Shown here piece by piece: positions 38,303-47,196 of a stretch of DNA of 64,000 bases. The stretch spans positions 1-64,000 of the forward strand of contig NZ_JARGET010000003.1 in assembly GCF_029210485.1 (NCBI RefSeq), read 5' to 3'. The stretch comes from Hoeflea sp. YIM 152468 (GTDB lineage Bacteria; Pseudomonadota; Alphaproteobacteria; Rhizobiales; Rhizobiaceae). The stretch's first letter is position 1, and each line of letters opens with the position of its first letter. A program made the translations under genes and the position numbers. Under the pieces are notes generated by a model. That model ran no database searches. It was not told where the DNA came from and worked only from the letters and a program-made list of their open reading frames with translations.

Positions 38303-39183
38303 CAGTAGTGCACCCGTCGTTCAATGAAGCGGAACTGAACCACCGTCAGGACCCCCACAAGCACCAGCAGCACCACAGACTGAGCCGCTGACGAGCCCAG
38401 ATCCTGGCCCACGAAGCCATCGGCGAAGACCTTGTAGACAAGGATCGTGGTCGATTGCTGCGGGCCGCCCTGGGTAATGGTGTGAATAACACCAAACGTG
38501 TCAAAGAACGCGTAGATGATGTTGACCACAAGCAGAAAGAACGTCGTCGGTGACAACAGCGGAAAGATGATCGTCCAGAACCGGCGCCAGAAGCTGGCAC
38601 CGTCAATCGCCGCCGCCTCGATGACGCTTTTCGGAATCGCCTGCAGGCCGGCGAGGAAAAAAAGGAAATTGTAGCTGATCTGTTTCCAGGCCGATGCGGC
38701 GACGACCAGGGCCATGGCCTGGCCGCCATCAAGATTGTGGTTCCAGACATAGCCTACCTGGAACAGCATCCAGGCAATGATGCCGGTGAACGGGTTGAAC
38801 ATGAACAGCCACAATACGCCGGCGATCGCCGGCGCCACGGCATAGGGCCATATCAGAAGGGTCCGGTATGCACTTGATCCCTTGATGACACGGTCGGCCA
38901 GCACCGCCAGCCACAGTGCAAACGACATCGAGGAAACGGTCACCAGCACCGAGAAGACCGCCGTGGTGAGGAAGGATTCGCGATAATAGCGATTGCCGAA
39001 CAGATACTCGAAATTGCCCAGTCCGACGAACTGGGTCTTGAGACCGAAAGGGTCCGGGATGAAGGCCGACTGGTAGATCGCCTGCCCCGCCGGCCAGAAA
39101 AAGAAGACAAAGGTGACGAGCAGCTGCGGGGCGACCAGCAGATAAGGCAGCCAGCGGTTGCTGAATACGACACGCTTTTCCAT
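38302..39183 (-). CDS. ugpA: Glycerol-3-phosphate ABC transporter permease UgpA
   Basis: This 293-residue protein has six helices. It starts [20 protein letters not shown] as in UgpA, and the EAA loop is [40 protein letters not shown] is a conserved family stretch. It follows ugpB after a 62-bp gap with a strong hairpin. Confidence 0.95.
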   Translation of the reverse strand: MEKRVVFSNRWLPYLLVAPQLLVTFVFFFWPAGQAIYQSAFIPDPFGLKTQFVGLGNFEYLFGNRYYRESFLTTAVFSVLVTVSSMSFALWLAVLADRVIKGSSAYRTLLIWPYAVAPAIAGVLWLFMFNPFTGIIAWMLFQVGYVWNHNLDGGQAMALVVAASAWKQISYNFLFFLAGLQAIPKSVIEAAAIDGASFWRRFWTIIFPLLSPTTFFLLVVNIIYAFFDTFGVIHTITQGGPQQSTTILVYKVFADGFVGQDLGSSAAQSVVLLVLVGVLTVVQFRFIERRVHY

Positions 39184-39208
39184 GAATCACCGAACCGGAA
39201 GAGTAAGA

Positions 39209-39235
39209 CCGGCGGAGCAATGGATGCTCCGCCGG
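39209..39235 (-). promoter_or_regulatory. Intercistronic hairpin between ugpB and ugpA
   Basis: CCGGCGGAGCA and TGCTCCGCCGG form a perfect 11-bp stem with a 5-nt loop. Downstream on the minus strand there is only a short T-rich stretch. Such hairpins after binding-protein genes usually protect the upstream message, so that more binding protein than permease is made. Confidence 0.75.
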
Positions 39236-39245
39236 GTTAACGATG

Positions 39246-40556
39246 TTAGCGGTTGGCCTGTTCGAACCGGCGCAGCAGTTCGTCGCCGCGGGAGACGGCT
39301 GAATCAAGCGCGTCCTTTGCCGATTTCGATCCGTTCCAGACGCCTTCGAGTTCTTCATCGATGATGCCACGGATCTGGTCGAAGTTGCCCAGACGAATAC
39401 CCTTGGAATCAGCAGTCGGAGCCTTGCCGGTCATCTGGATGATGGAGATGTCGGTGCCGGGGTTTTCGTCATAGAAGCCCGACGCCTTGGTTGCCTCGTA
39501 AGCGGCCATGGTGATCGGCAGGTAGCCTGTATCCTGATGCCACTTGGCCTGGATTTCCGAGCTCGAGAGGAAATTGAAGAACGCGGCAACGCCCTTGTAT
39601 TCCTCAGCAGTCTGACCTTCCATGACCCACAAGGATGCGCCACCGATGATGGTGTTCTGCGGCGCCCCTTCAACATCGCTCCAGTAAGGCAGAGGCCGGA
39701 TGGCGAAATCGAACGTGGCTTCGTTCTTCACACCGGCGTAGCCAGCCGATGATTCGGTAAACAGCGCACATTCGCCAGCGCGGAACGGTGCGCCACCTTC
39801 GTTGCGACGGCCCGAATAGATGAACTTGCCATCCTTGGCCCACTGGCCAAGCGTTTCGATGTGCTTGACCTGAACGTCGCCGTTGAAGGTCAGTTCTGTG
39901 TCAACGCCGGCAAAACCGTTCTCTTTCGAAGCGAAAGGAACGTTGTGGTAGGCGGAAAGTGTCTCGAGATGGACCCAGCTCTGCCAGGCAGTCGTCAGCG
40001 GGCACTTGTTGCCCGATTCCTTGAGCGCATCCAGAGCTGTTCCGACCTGCTCCCAGGTCGACAGATCCATCTCCGGATCAAGACCGGCAGCCTTCAATGC
40101 GTCCTTGTTGACGTAGAGAACCGGGGTCGACGAGTTGTAGGGCAGCGACAGCATCTGACCGTCGGTGGTGGTGTAGTATCCTGCCACGGCTGCAAGATAG
40201 GCCGACTGATCGAAGGGCAGGCCCGATTCGTCCATGACTTCGTAGACCGGCTTGATCGCGCCCTTGGCGCCCATCATCGTGGCAGTGCCGACTTCGAAAA
40301 CCTGAAGAATGTCAGGCTGTTCGCCGGCACGGAATGCGGCGATGCCGGCATTGAGAGTCTCGGAGTAGTTGCCCTTGTTGGTGGCGACCACGACGTACTC
40401 GTCCTGCGACGCATTGAACTTGGAGACTTGCTCGTCGAGCAGCTCGCCGAGACGTCCGGTAAAGGCGTGCCAGAAATCAACCTGAGTGGCGGCGCTGGCT
40501 GGTGCAACGCTTGACATGAGTGCGGCGAGAACGCCGGAGGCGATGATTTTTTTCAT
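39246..40556 (-). CDS. ugpB: Glycerol-3-phosphate-binding protein UgpB
   Basis: The protein has 436 residues and a signal peptide (KKIIASGVLAALMSSVAPAS). The mature start TQVDFWHAFTGRLGELLDEQ, PDILQVFEVGTATMM and FFNFLSSSEIQAKWHQDTGY agree with UgpB. It captures sn-glycerol-3-phosphate or its diesters in the periplasm. It is the first gene of the operon, with a putative Pho box 88 bp upstream. Confidence 0.95.
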   Translation of the reverse strand: MKKIIASGVLAALMSSVAPASAATQVDFWHAFTGRLGELLDEQVSKFNASQDEYVVVATNKGNYSETLNAGIAAFRAGEQPDILQVFEVGTATMMGAKGAIKPVYEVMDESGLPFDQSAYLAAVAGYYTTTDGQMLSLPYNSSTPVLYVNKDALKAAGLDPEMDLSTWEQVGTALDALKESGNKCPLTTAWQSWVHLETLSAYHNVPFASKENGFAGVDTELTFNGDVQVKHIETLGQWAKDGKFIYSGRRNEGGAPFRAGECALFTESSAGYAGVKNEATFDFAIRPLPYWSDVEGAPQNTIIGGASLWVMEGQTAEEYKGVAAFFNFLSSSEIQAKWHQDTGYLPITMAAYEATKASGFYDENPGTDISIIQMTGKAPTADSKGIRLGNFDQIRGIIDEELEGVWNGSKSAKDALDSAVSRGDELLRRFEQANR

Positions 40557-40643
40557 TTGAACTTCCTTTCAAACTGGGAAACGCATGGAAACGAACGTCA
40601 CCCGAAAGCGAAACGTAACCTCAGCAGTTTTAATGCGCAATTG

Positions 40644-40661
40644 GAAACAGCTATGTGACAA
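40644..40661 (-). promoter_or_regulatory. Putative Pho box of the ugp operon
   Basis: On the minus strand TTGTCACATAGCTGTTTC matches the PhoB box CTGTCATAWAWCTGTMAY in 13 of 18 positions, with both TGTCA-like half sites in register (11 bp apart). It lies about 88 bp before the ugpB start. ugp operons are PhoB-activated in enterics and Sinorhizobium, so control by phosphate starvation is likely. Confidence 0.6.
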
Positions 40662-40720
40662 AGGATGTGGATAAGCCACCTTACCATCAATTCCGCGGTC
40701 CATCCAACCAATCAACAGGA

Positions 40721-40747
40721 TTATCAGGAAAATCCGGTAACTGATAA
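40721..40747. promoter_or_regulatory. Inverted repeat between ugpB and puuD
   Basis: TTATCAG (40721-40727) and CTGATAA (40741-40747) are exact inverted arms spaced 13 bp apart. The arm centres are 20 bp apart, two helical turns, as for a dimeric repressor. The repeat lies about 100 bp before puuD and 165 bp before ugpB. Confidence 0.5.
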
Positions 40748-40843
40748 ATTTCCGGCAAGCAGACGCCGGGCTTTCCATTCTGCCCGGCATTGCGCATCAT
40801 GTGCGCTGCAAAAACCGATACCAACAACGTGCGAGGGGCACCG

Positions 40844-42082
40844 ATGTACGAATATGCTCTCCTGTGGGAATGGCTCAGCTTCGCGGTGCGCTGGTTGCAT
40901 GTCATTACGGCTATCGCCTGGATCGGTTCATCCTTCTATTTCATCGCCCTTGATCTCGGCCTGGTGCAGCGGCCCGGTCTGCCGGAAGGCGCGCACGGGG
41001 AAGAATGGCAAGTGCATGGCGGCGGCTTCTACCATATCCAGAAATATCTGGTGGCGCCCGAGCGGCTGCCCGAGCATCTGACCTGGTTCAAATGGGAGAG
41101 CTACGTCACCTGGCTATCAGGCTTCGCCATGATGTGGGTGGTCTATTACGCCGGTGCCGAGCTTTATCTGATTGATGCAAATGTGCTTGATGTCACCGCA
41201 CCCGTGGCAATCGCCATCTCGCTGGCTTCGATCGTGCTGGGCTGGATCATTTACGACCTGCTGTGCAAATCGCCCATCGGCCAAAACACCACCGGGCTGA
41301 TGCTGGTGCTGTTTGCGGTGCTGGTGGCGATGGCCTGGGGCTACACCCAGGTGTTTACCGGACGGGCCGCATTGCTGCATCTGGGCGCATTTACCGCGAC
41401 GATCATGAGCGCCAATGTGGCGATGATCATCATTCCCAACCAGAAAGTCGTGGTGGCCGACCTGAAGGCGGGGCGCACGCCCGATCCGAAATATGGCCGC
41501 ATTGCCAAGCAGCGCTCGCTGCACAACAACTACCTCACCCTGCCCGTCATCTTCCTGATGCTGTCCAACCACTACCCGCTGGCCTTTGCCACGCAGTGGA
41601 ACTGGCTGATTGCGGCCCTGGTGTTCCTGATGGGTGTCACCATCCGGCACTGGTTCAACACCGTGCATGCGCGCCAGGGCAAGCCGCACTGGACCTGGGC
41701 GGCGACAATCGCCCTGTTCATCGCCGTGATCTGGCTGTCGAGCCTGCCTCGCAGCGATGAAGTGATCGAGGAGGCCACGCTGGCCCCGATCCACCAGCGA
41801 TTTGTCGCCAATGCCCATTTTGAAGCGGTCAGCGAAACCATGATGGTCCGTTGCTCGATGTGTCACACGGCTGAGCCTCTCTGGGAAGGCGTTGCCCGGG
41901 CGCCGAAGAATGTACGGCTTGAAACCGACGCCGACATCGCTCGTCATGCCCGTGACATCTATCTTCAGGCCGGACGCAGCCACGCCATGCCGCCCGGCAA
42001 CATCACTTTTGTCGAGCCGGAAGAACGGGCGCTGATTGTCGCCTGGTACGAATCCGCGATCGCTGGCGGAACTGATCAATGA
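40844..42082 (+). CDS. puuD: Urate hydroxylase PuuD (membrane urate oxidase)
   Basis: The protein has 412 residues. Seven to eight membrane helices (VRWLHVITAIAWIGSSFYFI first) are followed by a C-terminal cytochrome c domain with the heme site MVRCSMCHTAEP. This is the membrane-bound PuuD that converts urate to 5-hydroxyisourate and passes electrons to the respiratory chain. It replaces the soluble uricase found elsewhere. The ATG at 40844 has GAGGGG; 18 upstream codons are open but non-homologous. The stop overlaps the guaD start by 4 bp. Confidence 0.95.
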   Translation: MYEYALLWEWLSFAVRWLHVITAIAWIGSSFYFIALDLGLVQRPGLPEGAHGEEWQVHGGGFYHIQKYLVAPERLPEHLTWFKWESYVTWLSGFAMMWVVYYAGAELYLIDANVLDVTAPVAIAISLASIVLGWIIYDLLCKSPIGQNTTGLMLVLFAVLVAMAWGYTQVFTGRAALLHLGAFTATIMSANVAMIIIPNQKVVVADLKAGRTPDPKYGRIAKQRSLHNNYLTLPVIFLMLSNHYPLAFATQWNWLIAALVFLMGVTIRHWFNTVHARQGKPHWTWAATIALFIAVIWLSSLPRSDEVIEEATLAPIHQRFVANAHFEAVSETMMVRCSMCHTAEPLWEGVARAPKNVRLETDADIARHARDIYLQAGRSHAMPPGNITFVEPEERALIVAWYESAIAGGTDQ

Positions 42083-43404
42083 CAGCCAGGATTCTGCGCG
42101 GGCGCACGCTCAGCTTCACGTCGCGGCCGCAAGCCCGCGACGATCATGCCAGTTATGTGTTTGAACAAGACGGCGCGCTGCTGATCGAGAACGGACAGAT
42201 TTCAGCAGCCGGTCGCTATGCCGACATCGTGGCAATGGCCGCCGGCGATATCGAGATTATCGATCACCGACCGCACCTTCTCATGGCCGGGTTCATCGAT
42301 CCGCATCTTCATTTTCCGCAAATGCAGGTGACGGCAAGCTATGCGGCAAACCTGCTCGAATGGCTCAACACCTACACGTTCGTCGAGGAACAGCGCTTCG
42401 CCAGTGCTGAGCATTCCGCGCGTTTTGCCACGCTGTTCTTCGATGAATTGCTGCGCCACGGCACGACGACCGCCGCAGCCTATTGTTCGGTGCACAAGGG
42501 CTCGGCCGACGCCTATTTTGCCGAAGCCGAGCGCCGCAACCTGCTGATGATCGGCGGCAAGGTGATGATGGACCGCAATGCGCCGGCTGCGCTGACCGAC
42601 ACGGCGCAATCGAGCTATGACGACACCAAGGCGGTGATCGAGCGCTGGCAGGGCACGGGTCGCAATCATGTGGCGATCACGCCGCGGTTCGCCATCACTT
42701 CGACGCCGGCACAACTGGACGCCGCGGGCACGCTGGCGCGCGAGCATCCGGATCTCCTGATCCAGACCCATCTGTCCGAGAACGACGCCGAGATCGCCCT
42801 GACACGGGAGCTCTATCCCGATGCCAGGGATTACACCGATGTCTATGCGCGCTATGGGTTGCTGACCAACAGGATGTTGCTTGGTCACGCCATCCATTTG
42901 TCGGACCGGGAGATGGCGGCCATCGCCGAAGCCGGATCGGTGGCGGTGCACTGTCCGACGTCGAACCTGTTCCTCGGCTCGGGTCTGTTTGACCTCAAAC
43001 GGCTCAAGGCGCACGGCGTGCGCACCGCGGTTGCCACCGATATCGGCGGCGGCACCAGCTACTCCCTGCTCAAGACACTCGACGAGGCCTACAAGATCCA
43101 GCAAATGCGCGGCAACCGTGTTCCACCAATCGAGAGCTTCTGGCAGGCCACACGCGGCAATGCCGAGGCGTTGGGACTGGCGGACCGGATCGGCACGCTG
43201 GAGACTGGCAGTGATGCGGACATTATCGTGCTCGACGCCGCGGCAACCCCGGCCATGCAGATCCGCATGGAGACAGTCGGCACCCTGGAAGAGGAGCTTT
43301 TCCTTCTGCAAACGCTGGGAGACGATCGGGCGATTGCGGCGGTCTATGTGGCCGGCGAAGCGATTTGCTTGACGGAATCGGGCACTGTCACAATTTCGTC
43401 TTAA
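42079..43404 (+). CDS. guaD: Guanine deaminase
   Basis: This 441-residue amidohydrolase has MAGFIDPHLHFPQMQVTASY with the zinc-binding HxH, QTHLSENDAEI and LLGHAIHLSDRE with further His ligands, and VATDIGGGTSYSLL with the catalytic Asp. It deaminates guanine to xanthine, the substrate of the XdhAB enzyme encoded upstream. It is coupled to puuD by an ATGA overlap. Confidence 0.95.
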   Translation: MTARILRGRTLSFTSRPQARDDHASYVFEQDGALLIENGQISAAGRYADIVAMAAGDIEIIDHRPHLLMAGFIDPHLHFPQMQVTASYAANLLEWLNTYTFVEEQRFASAEHSARFATLFFDELLRHGTTTAAAYCSVHKGSADAYFAEAERRNLLMIGGKVMMDRNAPAALTDTAQSSYDDTKAVIERWQGTGRNHVAITPRFAITSTPAQLDAAGTLAREHPDLLIQTHLSENDAEIALTRELYPDARDYTDVYARYGLLTNRMLLGHAIHLSDREMAAIAEAGSVAVHCPTSNLFLGSGLFDLKRLKAHGVRTAVATDIGGGTSYSLLKTLDEAYKIQQMRGNRVPPIESFWQATRGNAEALGLADRIGTLETGSDADIIVLDAAATPAMQIRMETVGTLEEELFLLQTLGDDRAIAAVYVAGEAICLTESGTVTISS

Positions 43405-43416
43405 CTCTTCGTTAAC
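43401..43416 (+). promoter_or_regulatory. Full CtrA-type box at the guaD stop codon
   Basis: TTAACTCTTCGTTAAC matches the CtrA consensus TTAA-N7-TTAAC without mismatch and overlaps the guaD stop. No recognised gene begins downstream of it: guaD and uraH are convergent here. It may be chance or may serve a small unannotated transcript. Confidence 0.4.
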
Positions 43417-43592
43417 ACTCTTCCTGCAAGCTGTGTATCAGCAGCGGTCTTTTCGAAGATCGTTAATAAGGTCGCGTGAGCACGGATGTACTGCCACGCG
43501 GCTTTTGCTTTTCCCGGGGTAATGAAAAATCCCCTGAGCTACTCCTTCCAGACAAACCGGCCGTTGAGCGCACGCAGACCAGCGCCTGGCAA

Positions 43593-43967
43593 TTAGCTGC
43601 CGCGATAGGTCGAATAACCATAGGCCGAGATCAGCAGCGGCACGTGGTAGTGCGCTGCCGTGTCGGCGATGCCGAAGCGGATCGGGATGATGTCGAGAAA
43701 TGCCGGGTCCGGCAAGGCATCGCCGCTCGAGCGAAGATAGTCGCCGGCATGAAACCGCAACTCGTAAACCCCTTGCTCAAGCTCGGCGCCGGAGAGCAGC
43801 GGCGCATCGATACGGCCGTCATCATTGGTTCGGAAAGACTTGACCGGGTGGTGCCCGGCACCGTCGATGCGAACCAGTTCGATCACCATCTGAGCTGCCG
43901 GCCGGCCACGCGCGGTATCAAGCACGTGGGTGGTCAGGCGTCCTGAGCTAAGCGGTTGGGCGGACAT
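43593..43967 (-). CDS. uraH: 5-hydroxyisourate hydrolase
   Basis: This 124-residue transthyretin-like protein begins [19 protein letters not shown] and ends with the diagnostic YRGS. Arg and His residues of the active site are present ([32 protein letters not shown]). It opens 5-hydroxyisourate to OHCU, the step after PuuD. The ATG follows AAGGAG. It is the last gene of the puuE-uraD-allA-uraH operon, 27 bp after allA. Confidence 0.97.
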   Translation of the reverse strand: MSAQPLSSGRLTTHVLDTARGRPAAQMVIELVRIDGAGHHPVKSFRTNDDGRIDAPLLSGAELEQGVYELRFHAGDYLRSSGDALPDPAFLDIIPIRFGIADTAAHYHVPLLISAYGYSTYRGS

Positions 43968-43994
43968 TGGCGTCTCCTTGATTGTATGTTTGGA

Positions 43995-44492
43995 TCAGGT
44001 TGCCGGGTCGGCAATCAGGTAAGCCGTATCATAATCGACTTCCTCGAGATTGTTGCCTTCGCCTTCGCGATCCATCACCAGAAAATCACACGGCTCTCCC
44101 ACAGCGATCAGCGGGTGATGCCAGACATTGCGGGCGTATTGAACGCCGATATGACCGGGCACCAGAAAGGCGCGCGGCGCGCCGGGGCGACCGTTCGCAT
44201 CCGGGGCTGCCACGGCGATCCAGGCGCGTTGCGTCACCGGAAAGAAGGCCTGGCTGCCGAGCGGATGGCGTTCCATCATCTCAACCGGATAGGGAAAGCT
44301 GCGCGGCTGGCCGCGAAACAGCGACAGGATGGTGCGGCCGCCCGACGTTTCGGTGTCGGCCATGGCCAGCGCATGAAACCGCTCGGTGGTGCCGCCATTG
44401 ATCATCCGCCTTTCGGCTTCGGCACTATCGAGTACGGTGCCAAACGGGGCAAAAGCGTCGGCGGTCAATGGTTCGAGTGTAAGCATCTGCAT
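43995..44492 (-). CDS. allA: Ureidoglycolate lyase
   Basis: This 165-residue AllA-type protein begins TLEPLTADAFAPFGTVLDS. Conserved AllA stretches are FRGQPRSFPYPVEMMERHPL, SQAFFPVTQRAWIAVA and GVQYARNVWHHPLIAV. It releases urea and glyoxylate from ureidoglycolate. Either of two nearby ATGs (44492, 44486) may be used. It starts 5 bp after uraD ends. Confidence 0.95.
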   Translation of the reverse strand: MQMLTLEPLTADAFAPFGTVLDSAEAERRMINGGTTERFHALAMADTETSGGRTILSLFRGQPRSFPYPVEMMERHPLGSQAFFPVTQRAWIAVAAPDANGRPGAPRAFLVPGHIGVQYARNVWHHPLIAVGEPCDFLVMDREGEGNNLEEVDYDTAYLIADPAT

Positions 44493-44497
44493 CGGGT

Positions 44498-44995
44498 TCA
44501 GGCTTCCGGCAGGAGGGAAGAGAGGCGGAATCCGGCGATCTTTTCGACTTCGCCGCAAGCGGTTTCGAATTCGGTTTCCGGATCATTGCCGATGCGGGTC
44601 TCGAAGGCTGCCAGAATGCTGTTCTTGTCATGCCCCTTCACCGCAATGATGAAGGGGAAGCCGAATTCGCGCAGATAGCGTGTATTGAGGTCGGTGAAAC
44701 GCGCATGTTCCTCCGCGCTCAAACGATCAAGACCAGCACCTGCCTGCTCGGATTTCGAGTCCGCCGTGAGCTCTCCGGCAATCGCCAGTTTGCCGGCCAG
44801 GTCCGGGTGCGCCCGCAGGACTCCCATCCGCTCGTCACGGCTTGCGGCGCGGAACTCGGCACACATTGCCCGATGCACCGGCCCGGCCAGCAGCGGCGGG
44901 GTGATCGCGCCCTTGTCGAAAGCCCGTTCAGCGATCCACGGCGAATGCTCGAACACGCCGCCATAGGCAGCAATGAAACCGTTGCGATCGCTCAT
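44498..44995 (-). CDS. uraD: OHCU decarboxylase
   Basis: In this 165-residue protein LRAHPDLAGKLAIAGELTAD and EQAGAGLDRLSAEEHARFTD are the family signatures, with the catalytic His in the HPDLAGK region. It decarboxylates 2-oxo-4-hydroxy-4-carboxy-5-ureidoimidazoline to S-allantoin. Its start overlaps the puuE stop by 4 bp, and its stop is 5 bp before allA. Confidence 0.96.
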   Translation of the reverse strand: MSDRNGFIAAYGGVFEHSPWIAERAFDKGAITPPLLAGPVHRAMCAEFRAASRDERMGVLRAHPDLAGKLAIAGELTADSKSEQAGAGLDRLSAEEHARFTDLNTRYLREFGFPFIIAVKGHDKNSILAAFETRIGNDPETEFETACGEVEKIAGFRLSSLLPEA

Positions 44996-45915
44996 GACGT
45001 CTTCTCCGAAAGGTGATGGGCATGCCAATGGTTGGCGATGTCGATGCGGCGCGTCACCCAGGCCTTGTCATGCGATAGGACGTAGTCAAGAAACCGTGCC
45101 AGCGCCGCAGCCCGGCCCGGTCGACCGACCAGGCGGCAATGAAGGCCGACCGACATCATTTTCGGGCTGCCTGCGGCCCCTTCGGCCATCAGCACGTCAA
45201 ATGTGTCCTTGAGATAGGTGAAGAACTGGTCGCCCGAGTTGAAACCCTGGGGTGTCGCAAACCGCATGTCGTTGGCATCAAGCGTATAGGGCACGATCAG
45301 ATGCGGCCCGTTGGGGCCTTCGATCCAGTAGGGCAGCTCATCGGCGTAGGAATCGGCGGAATAGACAAAGCCGCCCTCCTCCATCACCAATGGCAAGGTG
45401 TTGACCGAGGGCTTGCCCTGGTAGATCCCGAGCGGCCGCGATCCGGTGACTTCGGTGTGGATGCGGATGCAGTCGGCAATGTGCCTGCGCTCGTCGGCTT
45501 CGGAGAAATCCTTGTATTCAAGCCAGCGCAGCCCGTGGCTGGCGATTTCCCAGTCGGCTTCCTTCATCGCTGCCACAGCGTCCGGATTGCGTTGCATGGC
45601 AAGCGCCACGCCAAAAACCGTGACCGGCATCTGGCGCTCGGTGAACAGGCGCCAGAGTCGCCAGAAGCCCACGCGCGCACCGTATTCGTAAAGCGATTCC
45701 ATATTGGAGTTGCGCTGGCCCGGCCATGGCTGGGCACCAACGATTTCCGACAGAAGGCTTTCCGACGCCGCGTCGCCGTCCAGGATACAGCTTTCGCCAC
45801 CTTCCTCGTAATTGACCACAAACTGCACAGCGCAATTGGCGCCCTTCGGCCATTTCGGGTCCGGTGGTGTGCGGCCATAGCCAATCAGGTCGCGGGGATA
45901 GGATGTGGTGCTCAT
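44992..45915 (-). CDS. puuE: Allantoinase PuuE (polysaccharide-deacetylase type)
   Basis: This 307-residue NodB-fold protein has VVNYEEGGESCILDGDAASE near the N-terminus, EIASHGLRWLEYKDF with the metal-site histidine, and GLHCRLVGRPGRAAAL near the C-terminus, as in PuuE. It hydrolyses allantoin to allantoate without the amidohydrolase-type allantoinase. First gene of the puuE-uraD-allA-uraH operon. The allantoate-degrading enzyme is not in the window. Confidence 0.95.
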   Translation of the reverse strand: MSTTSYPRDLIGYGRTPPDPKWPKGANCAVQFVVNYEEGGESCILDGDAASESLLSEIVGAQPWPGQRNSNMESLYEYGARVGFWRLWRLFTERQMPVTVFGVALAMQRNPDAVAAMKEADWEIASHGLRWLEYKDFSEADERRHIADCIRIHTEVTGSRPLGIYQGKPSVNTLPLVMEEGGFVYSADSYADELPYWIEGPNGPHLIVPYTLDANDMRFATPQGFNSGDQFFTYLKDTFDVLMAEGAAGSPKMMSVGLHCRLVGRPGRAAALARFLDYVLSHDKAWVTRRIDIANHWHAHHLSEKTS

Positions 45916-46011
45916 TGCTCAGTCCGATTCAATTTCGCCAAACGGTAGCAGCGCCACTCCAAATGTCGAGAGCCCCACTTTGAAGAAAAACCGCAAGCTG
46001 TTGCGGTGATA

Positions 46012-47196
46012 TCAGGTGGCGGTGCTGCTCCTTGCCGCCTTGGCAGCGTGCCATTCGATGGAGAAACTTTGCGGCGTTTCCGGACCATCGATGCCAGTGA
46101 TGCCGGCAATGAGGCAGTCGGCCATGCGATGCGCGATCCCAAAGCTGATCTTGAAGCCGCCGGCCATTGCCAGGACAGCCGGCGCGCCGGGAACAGGGCC
46201 GAGCATCGGGTCGCGGCCGACGGCGCGCGGGCGCAATCCGGCCCAGCGGCGGATCACCGCCGCGTGCTTGATCAACGGGCACAGCTTGCGTGCGCGCGCG
46301 ACGACGTGCTCCAGTCGTTCGTCGGTGCCGTGGGCATCCTCAAAATCACGCTCGCTGGTGGAGCCGACGGCGACATGGCCGTTTTGGTGGGCGATCACGT
46401 AGACACCGTCATCATAAACAAGCGGCAAGCCGGGATCGACCTTCGCATCCAGAAGTGCTGCCTGCCCCTTCACCGCACTGCCGAGCGACGTCTCCGGCAA
46501 ACCCGCAGCGCGCGCAATCAGCGGAAAGGCGTCGACGCCATTGGCCAGAGCGATATGTCCGAAACTGACCGACGACCCATCCGTCAGACGGGCCATCCGG
46601 TGATGCGGGGACACATCCTCGACGGCGGTCCCAAAGCGCAGCTCGATGCCCGGCATCACGGCAAGCCTGGCGAGCAAAGCGCCGATCAGGCCGGTTGGAG
46701 AAATCCTGGCTGACAGGGTTTCGCGGACCACGCCGTGCGAGGTGTGCAGGATATCGGGCCATCTGGTGTGGTCGGAGGCGTGATTGACGTCAAAATCATA
46801 TCCTGCACCCCAGTTCATCCGGGCCTCGGGGACCTGTTCAAGTGCTGCCTTCCGCGCCCGCTCGGTTGTCAGCGGCAAGAGCCGGCCGACCCGGCGATAC
46901 GCACAAAACTGCCCGGTTTCGGCCTCGAGGCGGGTGATTTCGGCTTCGAGATCCACAAGTGCACGAAACTGGAAATCCTTCTTCGCATTCCAGCGCTCGG
47001 GATTGTGCGGCATCAGCGCGCCCAGAAAGCCGCCACTGGCGCCGCCGCCGGGATTCCCGCGCTCGACCAGCATGACCGACAGGCCGGCCCGCGCAGCCTT
47101 GACCGCCAGCCACAGGCCCGCAACCCCGGCTCCGGCGATCAGCAGGTCCGGCACGGCTTGACCGCCGCGTATTGCGCCGCTATCGGCACGGGCCAT
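46012..47196 (-). CDS. FAD-dependent oxidoreductase, candidate MnmC(o)-like enzyme
   Basis: The protein has about 394 residues of the DAO (glycine/D-amino acid oxidase) fold. LLIAGAGVAGLWLAVKAARA binds FAD, and GGASGGFLGALMPHNP is an N-terminal substrate-side motif. In enteric bacteria the MnmC protein fuses such an oxidase to an MnmD methyltransferase for tRNA U34. Here a separate mnmD lies head-to-head, so this is a plausible split oxidase half. Other DAO roles (ThiO or amine oxidase) cannot be excluded. The ATG at 47196 has AAGGAG inside the mnmD coding region. A GTG at 47202 is an alternative but abuts it. Confidence 0.75.
   Translation of the reverse strand: MARADSGAIRGGQAVPDLLIAGAGVAGLWLAVKAARAGLSVMLVERGNPGGGASGGFLGALMPHNPERWNAKKDFQFRALVDLEAEITRLEAETGQFCAYRRVGRLLPLTTERARKAALEQVPEARMNWGAGYDFDVNHASDHTRWPDILHTSHGVVRETLSARISPTGLIGALLARLAVMPGIELRFGTAVEDVSPHHRMARLTDGSSVSFGHIALANGVDAFPLIARAAGLPETSLGSAVKGQAALLDAKVDPGLPLVYDDGVYVIAHQNGHVAVGSTSERDFEDAHGTDERLEHVVARARKLCPLIKHAAVIRRWAGLRPRAVGRDPMLGPVPGAPAVLAMAGGFKISFGIAHRMADCLIAGITGIDGPETPQSFSIEWHAAKAARSSTAT

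Noticed and set aside
43476-43946. Plus-strand frame downstream of the CtrA box
   Set aside because: Most of it is antisense to uraH and it begins with GTG without a clear ribosome site. A shorter product cannot be excluded but is not supported.
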